Shown here piece by piece: positions 28,376 through 37,359 of a stretch of DNA of 64,000 nt (positions are counted from its first letter, which is position 1; each line of letters starts with the position of its first letter). Source of the stretch: a bacterium (GTDB lineage Bacteria > Patescibacteriota > Minisyncoccia > Phycocordibacterales > UBA1006); contig JAUIMI010000002.1 of the NCBI GenBank assembly GCA_030433255.1, positions 1 to 64,000 of the forward strand. The letters run 5' to 3'. A program made the position numbers and the translations under genes. Under the pieces are notes generated by a model, which was given only the letters and a program-made list of their open reading frames with translations, did not search any database and was not told where the DNA came from.

Positions 28376-29593
28376 TTAAGTTATGAATGTGCCACCACCA
28401 ACAAGGTGCTCTGTCTCTAGTTTATCTTCTCTAATAGTACATTGATTAATCCATATTTTTTTAGATTCACCATCCTTTAAAGTAATAGTCCTCCAATGAC
28501 CCCTACGAACGTGTGGTGATTTTTCTGTCCCTACTCTTGAGATACCTAAATCCTCTCTTTGAAGTAAAGTAACACCTGTCTCATCTTCACTTATTCGATA
28601 CGTTTGAGTAACTGGGATTTTGATCCAGTTAAACGAGTCTTTTTCATTAAAGTCTTCAGATGCATCAATTTCACTAAAGATCTTTTTATAATCAGTTTTC
28701 TTTTTTAGGTTAGAAACTAATCTAATAAATCCATTTATCAATTGGATAATATCATAATCCTCAAGTATTTGTGATCCATTATCATTTTTGATAAGAGAAA
28801 GTTTTTCACCTTCGTTTAACAATGGCATTTCTAGCCTGTCACTACCCTCATATGCATGAATATGTAAACTGTCTTTATTTACTGAAAATCCAGTAAAACC
28901 TGGGTCTCCACCAAATATATTAAGATTCAAATAATCTCTCTCTTTAAATTTTTTACCAGAAGTAATATATTTATTGTACTTTTCAAATGTTTTTGAGTCT
29001 GGAACCAGTTCCTCTATTGCATGAGGTATTACCAAGAAATCTATAAAATCTTGATCTGAGCTTATTAAAATAGATGAAAAAGGTATTGCGTCCTCTTCTT
29101 GATCGAAGAAAAAAGTTTGGTTTAGGTTCAGAAAAAAACTTTCATATGGCATCTTATCAAGATAATTTTCTTTCAGAGGATTAAGAAATGGTATCAATTT
29201 AGGCTTATCTAAAACGAATACTCTTCTATTATCTAACCAATTATCCAAAATCATAGGAAAAAGTGCGATCGGAAAAGCATTAAGTCCTCTCACAAAATCT
29301 AATTGATCTATAGATGAGCCATACTTACTTGGAACCCGAGGAAGATAATTTAAATAATCAAATGTCTCATCGTCATTAATTAATCTTCTTAACTGCCTGT
29401 ATCCCTTGATTGGTTTCATAATGGCACCATGTTCATTTAATTCGCTCCCTACTTGAGGCAAGAAATCTAGTCTATCTTCGAAAAATCGCTTACCAGATTT
29501 TTTTTCCATTTTAATTCTAAGTTCATTTTGGAGCATTATAAATTCCCAAATCTTTAAGGTGTGATCTAAATCATTAAGGAATAAATATTTCAT
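28376..29593 (-). CDS. Unknown protein with C-terminal HVRRGHWR motif
   Basis: A 405-aa soluble protein with no signal or membrane segment. The C-terminal 50 residues contain SPHVRRGHWRTITL followed by KKIWINQC, a motif I associate from memory with a widespread family on plasmids and phages, some members of which are annotated AcrVA2-like. The rest (about 1-330) is unrecognised. Start at 29593 is a plain ATG with no strong ribosome site. It is monocistronic near the mobile region. A role in DNA or RNA binding by the basic motif is a guess. Confidence 0.6.
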   Translation of the reverse strand: MKYLFLNDLDHTLKIWEFIMLQNELRIKMEKKSGKRFFEDRLDFLPQVGSELNEHGAIMKPIKGYRQLRRLINDDETFDYLNYLPRVPSKYGSSIDQLDFVRGLNAFPIALFPMILDNWLDNRRVFVLDKPKLIPFLNPLKENYLDKMPYESFFLNLNQTFFFDQEEDAIPFSSILISSDQDFIDFLVIPHAIEELVPDSKTFEKYNKYITSGKKFKERDYLNLNIFGGDPGFTGFSVNKDSLHIHAYEGSDRLEMPLLNEGEKLSLIKNDNGSQILEDYDIIQLINGFIRLVSNLKKKTDYKKIFSEIDASEDFNEKDSFNWIKIPVTQTYRISEDETGVTLLQREDLGISRVGTEKSPHVRRGHWRTITLKDGESKKIWINQCTIREDKLETEHLVGGGTFIT

Positions 29594-29697
29594 AAGTTAT
29601 GTGTTTTTAATTATTATTGTACGTTTGAAAATTAATTCGATTTAAGGAAACTCTACCAGATTACTTGCTATTTGTAAATAGTATTGTTTAATTTATA

Positions 29698-29932
29698 AGA
29701 AGTTCCGTAGTCCCGAAAGCGGTATATGAAAAAACCCTTATAAATAAGGACTTTTTCAGCTGGGTGCCTTCTCGTGATGCGACCCCTGTAATTCATTGCC
29801 CTGCAATGCTTTTTTAATAGTTTTAGTATATCACAACTTAACCCTTCTCGTGCTTAGTTGTTTTCAAATAAAGTTACAAAAGTTACACAGATACGCGTTT
29901 TTAGAAAAAAGTTACATTAAGATGTAACTTTT
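29698..29932. repeat. Composite dispersed repeat
   Basis: The gene-free stretch 29594-29934 contains, from left, an AT-rich region without features, the left half of the MITE-like element (29701-29765), CCTTCTCGTGATGCGACC with CATTGCCCTGCAATG (29767-29810), a second CCTTCTCGTGCTTAG (29843-29857), AAAGTTACAAAAGTTACACAG (29869-29889 region) and a GTTACAT / ATGTAAC hairpin acting as terminator for the gene at 29935. The last three blocks recur in the same order at 42911-42993. Confidence 0.7.
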
Positions 29933-29934
29933 AT

Positions 29935-30894
29935 TTACTCCCCAGGACTTTTTGAAGAAATTAAATCAGCGATATTAAATGAAAGATTATTATTTGAAGT
30001 ACTTTCGGTCCCTAGAAATCCTGTTTGATTATGTGCAAAAACAGATTTAGTGGCTTCTAGAATTACTGTCTGACGTGCCTCAGAACCAACAGGTAATGCC
30101 TGCACAAAAAATGTAAAACTATTTTGTACATTTTGACGGTGTAGATTTAATGATTGAAGGTGTTTATTTGCCTTATACAGTTTTAACGATTGGAATAACC
30201 CAACAGATAGAATCGAAATAACGAGTGCTCTTAATGCTGTATGATATATAACGCTACCAACAACATCAAATTGAATATCTTTATGTCCATGAAACATAAT
30301 CCAAAGTAAGTAAACAACAAGGAAGAGCAAGAAAAGTCCTGATATTCCAATCCACCATTTTGAAGCTGTTTTATGTTTATCTGCTTGGCCTGAAAATACA
30401 CCCGCTTGAATACTTACACCTTTCTCTGCTGAATTCTCTCGTAGACTTTTTAATATTTTATCTGATTCCCTTTTTGATTTTTTAAGTTCAGCAATCAATG
30501 AATCAAAATTTTCTGGCTTTAAGTTAGCTAGTTTTACTGAGTTAATTAAACCAATATGATTTTTGTTGATTGAATCCCTGGTCTCATTTAATCTTCGAAT
30601 AATCTGTTCTCTTGTTTGAATATTATTCCGATCAGTTGCAGGATCAAATTTTAAAATTTTATCAGCTTCTGTAAGAAAATTAGTGATCAGTGATTTATAT
30701 AAACGTAAATCATCTACTCCATATAACTCATTATTTGGAATAATATTTTCTGAAATGAATACAAGATCAGAATGAATATCAACAATAAGATTTAAGTGTT
30801 CAGAAAATCCCAAGCTACTCAGGTCAGACCTTTCTAAGGCTCCAACATTCAACTCGAGCAACTCATCTATTTTTTTCGTAAGTTCTTGGTCCAT
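29935..30894 (-). CDS. Unknown membrane protein with coiled coil
   Basis: A 319-aa protein: an alpha-helical cytoplasmic N-terminal half (about 1-170, heptad-like Leu/Lys/Glu pattern), two membrane helices (about 183-203 and 218-240) and a helical C-terminal part (LYKANKHLQSLNLHRQNVQ). I do not recognise a family. The layout resembles membrane effectors of some defence systems, but no partner domain is visible. It lies 3 nt after a DUF2188 gene and shares its direction with the LexA-like gene, so the three form an operon. Confidence 0.65.
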   Translation of the reverse strand: MDQELTKKIDELLELNVGALERSDLSSLGFSEHLNLIVDIHSDLVFISENIIPNNELYGVDDLRLYKSLITNFLTEADKILKFDPATDRNNIQTREQIIRRLNETRDSINKNHIGLINSVKLANLKPENFDSLIAELKKSKRESDKILKSLRENSAEKGVSIQAGVFSGQADKHKTASKWWIGISGLFLLFLVVYLLWIMFHGHKDIQFDVVGSVIYHTALRALVISILSVGLFQSLKLYKANKHLQSLNLHRQNVQNSFTFFVQALPVGSEARQTVILEATKSVFAHNQTGFLGTESTSNNNLSFNIADLISSKSPGE

Positions 30895-30897
30895 ATT

Positions 30898-31137
30898 TTA
30901 ATATTTAGTATCTTTAATATTTCTCGGATCATTTCCTGGAGCAACTGTATCTGAATCTCTGATTTTTCCATCTAACCCATGAATTCTTACTTCTCCCCCT
31001 CCAGAATTTTTTGAAAATTCTTTGGCTGCTTGCTCAGCTTCTTTTTGGGTTCTAAAATTTCCTGAAGATTTTTTTCCTCCAGCTTTTTTAGCGTCCCAAC
31101 CTCCGTCAGGGTTTTTTGTAACATGATAATTTACCAT
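30898..31137 (-). CDS. DUF2188 protein
   Basis: A 79-aa DUF2188 domain: YHVTKNPDGGWDAKK, FRTQKEAEQAAKEF, a VRIHGLDGKI strand and GNDPRN. Function unknown. It is 4 nt from the LexA-like gene and 3 nt from the membrane protein gene, so it is translationally linked to both. Compare the diverged copy at 18956-19288. Confidence 0.8.
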   Translation of the reverse strand: MVNYHVTKNPDGGWDAKKAGGKKSSGNFRTQKEAEQAAKEFSKNSGGGEVRIHGLDGKIRDSDTVAPGNDPRNIKDTKY

Positions 31138-31141
31138 AATT

Positions 31142-31765
31142 TTATTCGTATAAATCCGCAGGTAATACCTCCTGTACTACCCCTTGGATAATTAAGTTTT
31201 CTGTTAATATGATTGGTTTATGATTTTTGTTAGTTGAATCGGGTTTCAAAATAACCATATCTCCTTTTTTTTCAAAAATTTTCACCGTAGCCTCATGATT
31301 GATGAGTGCAACAACTCGTTGTGAATTTTCAGCAAAATTTTGTTTTTTAATCAAAAGTAAATCTCCAGAATTAATTCCACTTTTATTCATAGAATCCCCC
31401 TCGGCTCTGAGAAAAAAATATTCATTCTGAGGCCTTGCAATTCTAGTTGATACTGGAATATAGGCATCAATATTTTCTTCTGCGAAAAGTGGTGATCCGC
31501 ATGGAACGAGGCCAAGGAGTGGAACATTAATCGTTTGTTCTGAAATAATAGATCTATGAGTCTCAGCAAGTTTTATTTCACGACCTTTTTTAATTAAAAG
31601 TTTTGCTTTAATAAGTCGATCTATAATAAGACTAGCTGAGCGAGGAGATTTACCACCTGTTATTTTGTTGATTTCACGCAATGTTGGTGCTTTACCGTAA
31701 CTAATAATTTGCTTCTTTATAAAAGCATATGCTTTTCTGTCTTTACTGCTTAAGTTATTCGTCAT
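31142..31765 (-). CDS. LexA-type SOS repressor
   Basis: A 207-aa repressor with an N-terminal LexA winged helix (about 8-65, APTLREINKITG) and a C-terminal S24 autocleavage domain: cleavage site Cys-Gly in GLVPCGSPLFAEE (about 85-97), nucleophile Ser in EGDSMNKSGI and Lys in HEATVKIF. The cut bond is Cys-Gly rather than Ala-Gly, as in some phage repressors. It likely represses itself through the inverted repeat at 31791-31808 and possibly the divergent element-A methyltransferase, linking mobility to DNA damage. Confidence 0.88.
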   Translation of the reverse strand: MTNNLSSKDRKAYAFIKKQIISYGKAPTLREINKITGGKSPRSASLIIDRLIKAKLLIKKGREIKLAETHRSIISEQTINVPLLGLVPCGSPLFAEENIDAYIPVSTRIARPQNEYFFLRAEGDSMNKSGINSGDLLLIKKQNFAENSQRVVALINHEATVKIFEKKGDMVILKPDSTNKNHKPIILTENLIIQGVVQEVLPADLYE

Positions 31766-31790
31766 AGGTATAAATAGTATACAAAATATT

Positions 31791-31808
31791 TTACTTTTTT
31801 GAAAGTAA
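31791..31808. promoter_or_regulatory. Candidate LexA-like operator
   Basis: Inverted repeat TTACTTT-TTTG-AAAGTAA, 25 bp upstream of the LexA-like start and 92 bp from the divergent methyltransferase start. Confidence 0.5.
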
Positions 31809-31900
31809 ATGATAAGCTATTAATAACAAATCGGAAGACTGTTTTTACCACTTATATCCCAGGTTGTTAATTTATTAAAAAAATTAATTAACGCAGAGTT

Positions 31901-33187
31901 ATGCAAAATAAACAGCTAGTCTGGAAAACTATCCAAAAAAGGGTTTTTGAGCTTGTTCCACAAGATATAAACCCTCGAACTATTTCAGATAAACAACTAT
32001 CTGACCTTAAAAAATCTATTAAAAAATATAACTTAGTAGAAATACCCGTTATTGACCTTGATAATAAGTTGTTAAGCGGACACCAAAGATGTCTTGCAAT
32101 GAAGATTCTGGGTCGCGAAGACGAACTCATCGATGTTCGAGTGCCAAATAGAAAACTAACAGATAAAGAAGCTAAGCAATACCTCATCGCCAGCAACAAA
32201 CTCGGTGGTGATTGGGATTATGATCTTCTCAGGCATTTTGATCTTGAGCTTCTTTCAGATGCAGGATTTGATGATATGGAATTGGTATCTTTTTGGGATA
32301 CAAAAAATGAATCAATGGATGATGACTTTGATGTAGATAAGGAAGTAAAAAAGATTCATAACCCAACAACAGAACGCGGTGATCTTATTATCATGGGCGA
32401 CCATCGATTACTCTGTGCCAGTGCTACAGATAACAATGCAGTAATTAAACTATTCAATGGAGATAAGGCATCAATGTATTACAGTGATCCTCCCTTTAAC
32501 ATAGGGCTTTCATATGACAAAGGTGTGGGGAATAAATCTAACTATGGAGGTAATGTTGATGATTCAAAAACACCAGAAGCATATAAGGAATTTATCAATC
32601 AAGCACTACAAAGTGCACTTCCAGTACTCACTGACGACACCCATGTCTTCATGTGGTGTGATGAAGCGTGGGTCTGGGTATTTCAGACACTCTACAATGA
32701 ACTAAATATTAAAAACAGGAGACTTAACATTTGGCTGAAAAATAATAGTTCACCAACACCAAATGTAGCCTTTAACAAAGCAACTGAGTTTTGCGTGTAT
32801 GGGACGATTGGATCTCCATTTCTTTCACCAGAGAAAACAAATCTCAATGAGATTCAGAATAAAGAAGCTGGTACCGGAAATGATCTGTATGACTGGGTTA
32901 CCAATGTATGGGCGACAAAGCGATTGGCAGGAACGAAATATAATCATCCGACTGAAAAGAATCCTGAACTTCATGAAAAAGCCATTCTTCGTTGTACCAA
33001 ACCAGGAGATATTATATTCGATTCATTTTCAGGATCAGCAAGCACTATGATCTGTGCAGAACAGCTCGGTCGAAAAGTATATGCAACTGAAATATCAGAA
33101 GTATTCTGTGACCTTGCAATTCGTCGCTATGAAAAACTTACTGGTAAAAAAGCTAAGATAATTAAAAACTACTATGAAGAAAGCTAA
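31901..33187 (+). CDS. ParB-like domain fused to DNA methyltransferase (element A)
   Basis: A 428-aa fusion. An N-terminal ParB/Srx-type domain (about 18-110; VEIPVIDLDNKLLSGHQR is the ParB box II-like strand-helix) is joined to an N4/N6 beta-class methylase (about 155-425) with catalytic SDPPFNIGLSY (about 194-204), FDSFSGSAST as the SAM site (about 374-383) and a NATEF-like KATEFCV segment. It probably methylates element DNA for self-protection. A near-identical paralogue is at 49438-50718. It overlaps the terminase small subunit gene by 14 nt. Confidence 0.9.
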   Translation: MQNKQLVWKTIQKRVFELVPQDINPRTISDKQLSDLKKSIKKYNLVEIPVIDLDNKLLSGHQRCLAMKILGREDELIDVRVPNRKLTDKEAKQYLIASNKLGGDWDYDLLRHFDLELLSDAGFDDMELVSFWDTKNESMDDDFDVDKEVKKIHNPTTERGDLIIMGDHRLLCASATDNNAVIKLFNGDKASMYYSDPPFNIGLSYDKGVGNKSNYGGNVDDSKTPEAYKEFINQALQSALPVLTDDTHVFMWCDEAWVWVFQTLYNELNIKNRRLNIWLKNNSSPTPNVAFNKATEFCVYGTIGSPFLSPEKTNLNEIQNKEAGTGNDLYDWVTNVWATKRLAGTKYNHPTEKNPELHEKAILRCTKPGDIIFDSFSGSASTMICAEQLGRKVYATEISEVFCDLAIRRYEKLTGKKAKIIKNYYEES

Positions 33188-33556
33188 GGTTACGAAACAG
33201 TTCTTAGAAGAACTCAAAAAGTTCCCATCGTTCAAGTTGCTTGTGAGAAAACAGGTATCTCACGAAACAGTGTGTATCGCTGGCGACGAGAAGACAAAAA
33301 TTTTGCAGAGGAAATGGATATCGCTATAGCAGAAGGAGTTGCCTTTGTGAATGATATGTCTGAGTCACAGCTTATGACACTCATTAAACAAGGTAATCTT
33401 GGAGCGGTACGACTCTGGCTTACCCACAACCATGAACGATATACCAAACGAGTTAAGGTCGAACATAGCCACAGTAATTATCAACTTTCAGAAGAAGAGC
33501 TTGATGACATATCTCAAGCTCTTGAAATGATTCATGGAAACCAAAGAGATTCTTAA
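33174..33556 (+). pseudogene. Terminase small subunit-like gene with frameshift (element A)
   Basis: The ATG at 33174 starts KKAKVTKQFLEELKK, as in the intact copy at 50705, but one A is missing from a run at 33216-33220 (A5; six needed), after which the product would be unrelated and stop early. The restored frame continues as SVYRWRREDKNFAEEMD, VNDMSESQL and IKQGNLGAVRLWL to a stop at 33556. The helix-turn-helix ISRNSVYRW suits DNA recognition by a terminase small subunit. An internal GTG at 33272 could give a truncated product lacking part of the helix-turn-helix. Confidence 0.75.
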
Positions 33557-34961
33557 AAAAGGAGTCACAAGAAGAAAGCTCTGTGAGCAAAGTCATAGAA
33601 TATTTTTCGCGAGTTATTTTTCAGAATACATTAAATATCCAAGTGCTGATTTTCACAGAAAGATCTTAGATGTTTCAGAAAATGAAGAATATGAATTTGT
33701 CGTTGTTACTGCCTTTCGGGGATCAGGTAAATCAACAATTATCTCTACCTCACTTCCAATATGGTCTATTGTTGGTAAACAGAAAAAGAAATTTATTATC
33801 ATCATTTCTCGTACCAAAGAACAGGCTAATTTGATTCTGAAAAATATTAAATCTGAACTTGAACACAATGGACTACTTAAAAAAGATTTTGGTCCTTTTG
33901 AAAGTACTGATGATGAATGGCGAAGTTCAAGTATCGTGATTCCAAAATACGGAGCACGTATTATGTCGATTTCTGAAGGTCAAAGTATTCGAGGTCTTAA
34001 ACATGGATCATATCGACCGGATCTCGTGATTTGTGATGACATTGAAGATGTGCAATCAACAAAAACTAAAGAAGGTCGATCGAAAACATATAACTGGTTT
34101 AACAGTGCTGTCATCCCAATTGGAGATATTGGTACTCGTACTATCATTATTGGGAATGTTGTTCACAGAGATTGCTTAACCTTAAAGCTCAAAGAACGAA
34201 TAGAGAATAGTGAGATTCAAAATGCCGTATATATGGAGTTTCCGCTTCTTGATAGTGAGGGTTATTGTCTTTGGAAAGAAAAATATCCTAATGAAGAGGA
34301 TATTACAAAACTAAGAGAAAGGATCTCGCATGATTACATCTGGGCACGAGAATATCTATTGCAGATCATACCTGATGCGGAACAAATTGTTCACAAAGAG
34401 TGGATACAGTATCACGATGGTATACCTCTACAAAAAAATACGTATTGTCGAGGTGTATTCGCTGGTGTTGATCTGGCAATCTCAACCAATGAAAGTGCTG
34501 ATTGTACAGCCCTTGTTGCTGCCCAGGTACATGGTTATCATGAACAGATTAAAATCCTAATTAAACCCGAGATTATTAATGACCGAATAGGATTTGCAGA
34601 ACAGATCGATGCCATCACCCTTTATTCAAACATACATATGACATCTCGAAGAGATACTGTATTTATTGAAAATGTTGGATATCAAGACGCTCTTACACAA
34701 ACACTAAGGACACATAGAGTGAATGCAGTCTCGGTACGTCCTCAGGGCGATAAACGTATGCGATTAAATATGACCACCCAAGCAATTCGTGACGGGATTA
34801 TTCTCTTCCCGAAACATGGATGCGAAGAGTTAATCGAACAACTTCTTGGATTTGGATATGAGAAGCATGATGATCTGGTCGATGCCTTTTCTCTGTTAAT
34901 AATTGAGTTACTTCATAAATTCTATACAAAAAAACGCCTTGTTGGGATCGTTGCGATATAG
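33534..34961 (+). CDS. Phage-type terminase large subunit (element A)
   Basis: A 475-aa DNA-packaging ATPase and nuclease. Walker A FRGSGKST (about 61-68), Walker B LVICDDIED (about 164-172) and the C-terminal RNase H-like nuclease with FAGVDLAIS, FIENVGYQ and HDDLVDAFS acidic residues. In phages it pumps and cuts DNA at a portal. No portal, capsid or protease gene follows; the gene converges on a small membrane protein. It overlaps the small-subunit gene by 23 nt. Confidence 0.88.
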   Translation: METKEILKKGVTRRKLCEQSHRIFFASYFSEYIKYPSADFHRKILDVSENEEYEFVVVTAFRGSGKSTIISTSLPIWSIVGKQKKKFIIIISRTKEQANLILKNIKSELEHNGLLKKDFGPFESTDDEWRSSSIVIPKYGARIMSISEGQSIRGLKHGSYRPDLVICDDIEDVQSTKTKEGRSKTYNWFNSAVIPIGDIGTRTIIIGNVVHRDCLTLKLKERIENSEIQNAVYMEFPLLDSEGYCLWKEKYPNEEDITKLRERISHDYIWAREYLLQIIPDAEQIVHKEWIQYHDGIPLQKNTYCRGVFAGVDLAISTNESADCTALVAAQVHGYHEQIKILIKPEIINDRIGFAEQIDAITLYSNIHMTSRRDTVFIENVGYQDALTQTLRTHRVNAVSVRPQGDKRMRLNMTTQAIRDGIILFPKHGCEELIEQLLGFGYEKHDDLVDAFSLLIIELLHKFYTKKRLVGIVAI

Positions 34962-34965
34962 TAAT

Positions 34966-34996
34966 GAAAAAAGCCATGCTAGTTTTGCAAGGCTTT
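34966..34996. terminator. Terminator-like hairpin
   Basis: AAAGCC / GGCTTT stem with an inner GC pair between the convergent genes ending at 34961 and 34979. Confidence 0.6.
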
Positions 34997-35671
34997 ATGA
35001 ATCCAGAAATAATCAGCAACCTCGGAAAGATTATCAGTGATGAATCCTTCCCAATTAATCTTCTCCCATGTTGATCGGTTAAAAGTAATCAGTCCTACTT
35101 TATCTTGTGAGGTATTTCCATATACATCAGTCAACGGTAGTGATGAACTAATATTTATTTCGTTAATATCTTCTGGAATATACTCTTGGATTGATTCCAT
35201 GATATCGATAGCATCAATCATGATACCTCGTCTCATCATTGCATTCGTAAAATTTTCTGATGCTTGATATTCGATGTACAGAGTATCTTCTTCGATATTA
35301 ATACCATCGATAATAGTATTTTTCCCAAGTGCTTCTTGTACCTGTGATTCCAAAGTTATTTCTTGTGGGACTTCAGCTATCTCAATTACTGGTTCAGAGA
35401 TAATTTCTTGTGATTCAGAAATCGGTTCATTTACCGTATCTTCTGGTAACGAGGAACCAAAATTTGAAAGAGCGACGAGAAGTAAGATAACTGAAGATAT
35501 GTAATATATCTTCTTTTTACTTTTCTTGTTCTTAGTAAATCTCTGAAAGAGATAGAATATGAGTGCGGTAGTAATAACGGCGATAAAGAAGTTTGATGCT
35601 GTTATTGAAGCAAGAAATATTGAGAGGATAAGGGATATGTCTTCAATATGTATGTTTTTTAAGTTTTTCAT
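34979..35671 (-). CDS. Membrane protein of unknown function (element A)
   Basis: A 230-aa protein with two or three hydrophobic segments (about 11-42 and 57-73), then an acidic Glu/Pro/Ile linker and a small alpha/beta domain (about 108-225) outside the membrane. No family recognised. Its 5-prime side faces the structured region 35682-35822, which may act as its leader. Confidence 0.6.
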   Translation of the reverse strand: MKNLKNIHIEDISLILSIFLASITASNFFIAVITTALIFYLFQRFTKNKKSKKKIYYISSVILLLVALSNFGSSLPEDTVNEPISESQEIISEPVIEIAEVPQEITLESQVQEALGKNTIIDGINIEEDTLYIEYQASENFTNAMMRRGIMIDAIDIMESIQEYIPEDINEINISSSLPLTDVYGNTSQDKVGLITFNRSTWEKINWEGFITDNLSEVADYFWIHKALQN

Positions 35672-35681
35672 TTTGGACGGT

Positions 35682-35822
35682 TTTTAATTAAGAAGGCTAG
35701 AAATTTTTATAAACAAAAAGCCCCTAGCCAGGTAGGTAGATCCCGTAAGAAATACCCATATCCGTTTCCAGATATGACCGTCCAAAGTTAACCCCTGACT
35801 AGGGGGTTTTTACTTTGGACGG
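35682..35822. other. Structured non-coding region upstream of recombinase A
   Basis: The gene-free stretch 35672-35985 holds two direct TTTGGACGG copies (35682-35690, 35814-35822) and one inverted copy (35778-35786); a long-range stem, AAAAAGCCCCTAGCCAGG (35715-35732) with CCTGACTAGGGGGTTTTT (35794-35811), 16 of 18 paired; and an inner hairpin CATATC / GATATG. The inverted 35778 copy and the right TTTGGACGG overlap the long stem as a pseudoknot or an exclusive alternative. Could be a switching RNA or a recombination site. Confidence 0.55.
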
Positions 35823-35927
35823 ATATTTGATTGGCATACCACAAATAAATTTATGGGTTAGCCAGTTATATTTAAAAGTATACTAAATCAACTGATCTAG
35901 TCTATTGAATTATATCGCCACTACTCT

Positions 35928-35969
35928 TGTTTGCTAAGAAAAGTTGCCAACAGTGGTGCTTAGCAAACA
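35928..35969. repeat. Perfect inverted repeat next to recombinase A start, candidate att site
   Basis: TGTTTGCTAAG (35928-35938) and CTTAGCAAACA (35959-35969) around a 20-bp centre that itself contains GTTGCCAAC. It ends 16 bp before the recombinase ATG. A matching CTTAGCAA...GCGACATAATG block precedes recombinase B. Confidence 0.55.
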
Positions 35970-35985
35970 CCTGTATTGCGACATA

Positions 35986-37278
35986 ATGATGTATATGGAT
36001 ACATCAAAAATACCTGTGAGATATTGTCTCTACGCGAGAAAATCTACTGAATCAGAGGAAAAACAAGTTCTCTCTATTGATTCACAAATACGAGAAATGG
36101 AACAAATAGCAGAGTCTCAAGGATTACAGATTTTTGTAAGAAAAGAAGAATCTCATTCCGCAAAAGCTTCTGGAAAACGTCCTGTTTTTCAAGAGATTTT
36201 AAAAGAGATTGATGAAGGTGTATACAACGGAATACTGACATGGGCACCTGATAGGTTAAGTCGTAACGCTGGCGACCTAGGATCCCTCGTTGACCTTATG
36301 GATCAAGGAAAACTGATTCATATTCAAACCTACGGACAAACCTTTTCAAATTCACCGAATGAAAAGTTTCTCCTGATGATTCTGTGTTCTCAGGCAAAGC
36401 TTGAAAACGATAACAAAGGAGTGAATGTTAAACGAGGATTACGTGCGAGATGTGAACAAGGACTATGGCCCTTTCGTCCACCAACAGGATATCTAAAATC
36501 TAATCATAAAGACGAGGGTTGTGTATGTTTAGTAGATCCGAAACGTGATCACATTATCAAAGAGATGTTTGAAAAAGTTGGTAATGAACGATGGAGTGGG
36601 AGAAAACTCCATAACTATTTGAAAAATGAAATTCATTTCAGAACACTTAATGATAAGCCGTTGAGTTTAGGTAATATCTATCGAACACTACAAAACCATT
36701 TCTACTATGGAAAGTTTGAGTATCCTCAAGGCTCGGATAACTGGTTTCAAGGAGTACATAAACCAATCATCACCAAGGAGCTATACGATGCTGTCCAAGA
36801 GCAATTAAATCGTCAGTCACTGGTTCGCAGATCAGATCCAAAAGACTTTGCTTTTACAAAATTAATGACCTGCGGTTTTTGTGGTTCGAGCATCACCGCT
36901 GATGAGAAGTACAAAGAACTCAAAGATGGAAGTGTAAACCGACATGTCTATTATCGCTGTTGCAAGTCGAGAAATCAGAATTGTAAAAATCCTGCGATTA
37001 ATGAAAACGATCTTATTAAACAAATCACTAAAGTTATCAAGGATGTAGGCATCAAAAATCTACCTATGCAAGAAAAAATCCGCTCTGATGTCGAGCGGAT
37101 TAAAAAGTTCCATGAAACTATTCTTGGAGAAAAAGCTCAGGTATTTTTGAAAGATATTAATACTCTCGCTTACGCTAAGTTTATTCTCAAAGAAGGCTCT
37201 CTTGAAGAAAAACGAGAAATCATGAATTGTTTGAAGGGGCAGTTGATTTTACAGGATAGAAAAACATCGTTAATTTAA
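35986..37278 (+). CDS. Large serine recombinase (element A)
   Basis: A 430-aa site-specific recombinase. N-terminal resolvase/invertase domain with YCLYARKSTESEE (catalytic Ser in ARKS), TWAPDRLSRN and LMDQGKL (about 10-150), then the recombinase domain (about 165-280) and a zinc ribbon (CGFCGSS ... CCKSRNQNC, about 290-335) with a coiled C-terminus. It integrates and excises DNA through a serine-DNA link. The ATG at 35986 matches the conserved start of the paralogue at 59654; upstream codons are not conserved. About 90% identical to that paralogue by eye. Confidence 0.93.
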   Translation: MMYMDTSKIPVRYCLYARKSTESEEKQVLSIDSQIREMEQIAESQGLQIFVRKEESHSAKASGKRPVFQEILKEIDEGVYNGILTWAPDRLSRNAGDLGSLVDLMDQGKLIHIQTYGQTFSNSPNEKFLLMILCSQAKLENDNKGVNVKRGLRARCEQGLWPFRPPTGYLKSNHKDEGCVCLVDPKRDHIIKEMFEKVGNERWSGRKLHNYLKNEIHFRTLNDKPLSLGNIYRTLQNHFYYGKFEYPQGSDNWFQGVHKPIITKELYDAVQEQLNRQSLVRRSDPKDFAFTKLMTCGFCGSSITADEKYKELKDGSVNRHVYYRCCKSRNQNCKNPAINENDLIKQITKVIKDVGIKNLPMQEKIRSDVERIKKFHETILGEKAQVFLKDINTLAYAKFILKEGSLEEKREIMNCLKGQLILQDRKTSLI

Positions 37279-37286
37279 ATAAAAAG

Positions 37287-37312
37287 ACCAACATTTCTGT
37301 TGGTCTAACTTG
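37287..37312 (+). terminator. Terminator of recombinase A
   Basis: AGACCAACA / TGTTGGTCT stem with a TTTC loop. Confidence 0.7.
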
Positions 37313-37359
37313 AGCTAGCAACTGCTCAGACTTTTTGTCTTTAGCTTATTTATATTTAA

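Noticed and set aside
31142-37278. Complete prophage
   Set aside because: Only terminase genes are phage-like; there is no capsid, portal, protease, tail or lysis gene in either module.
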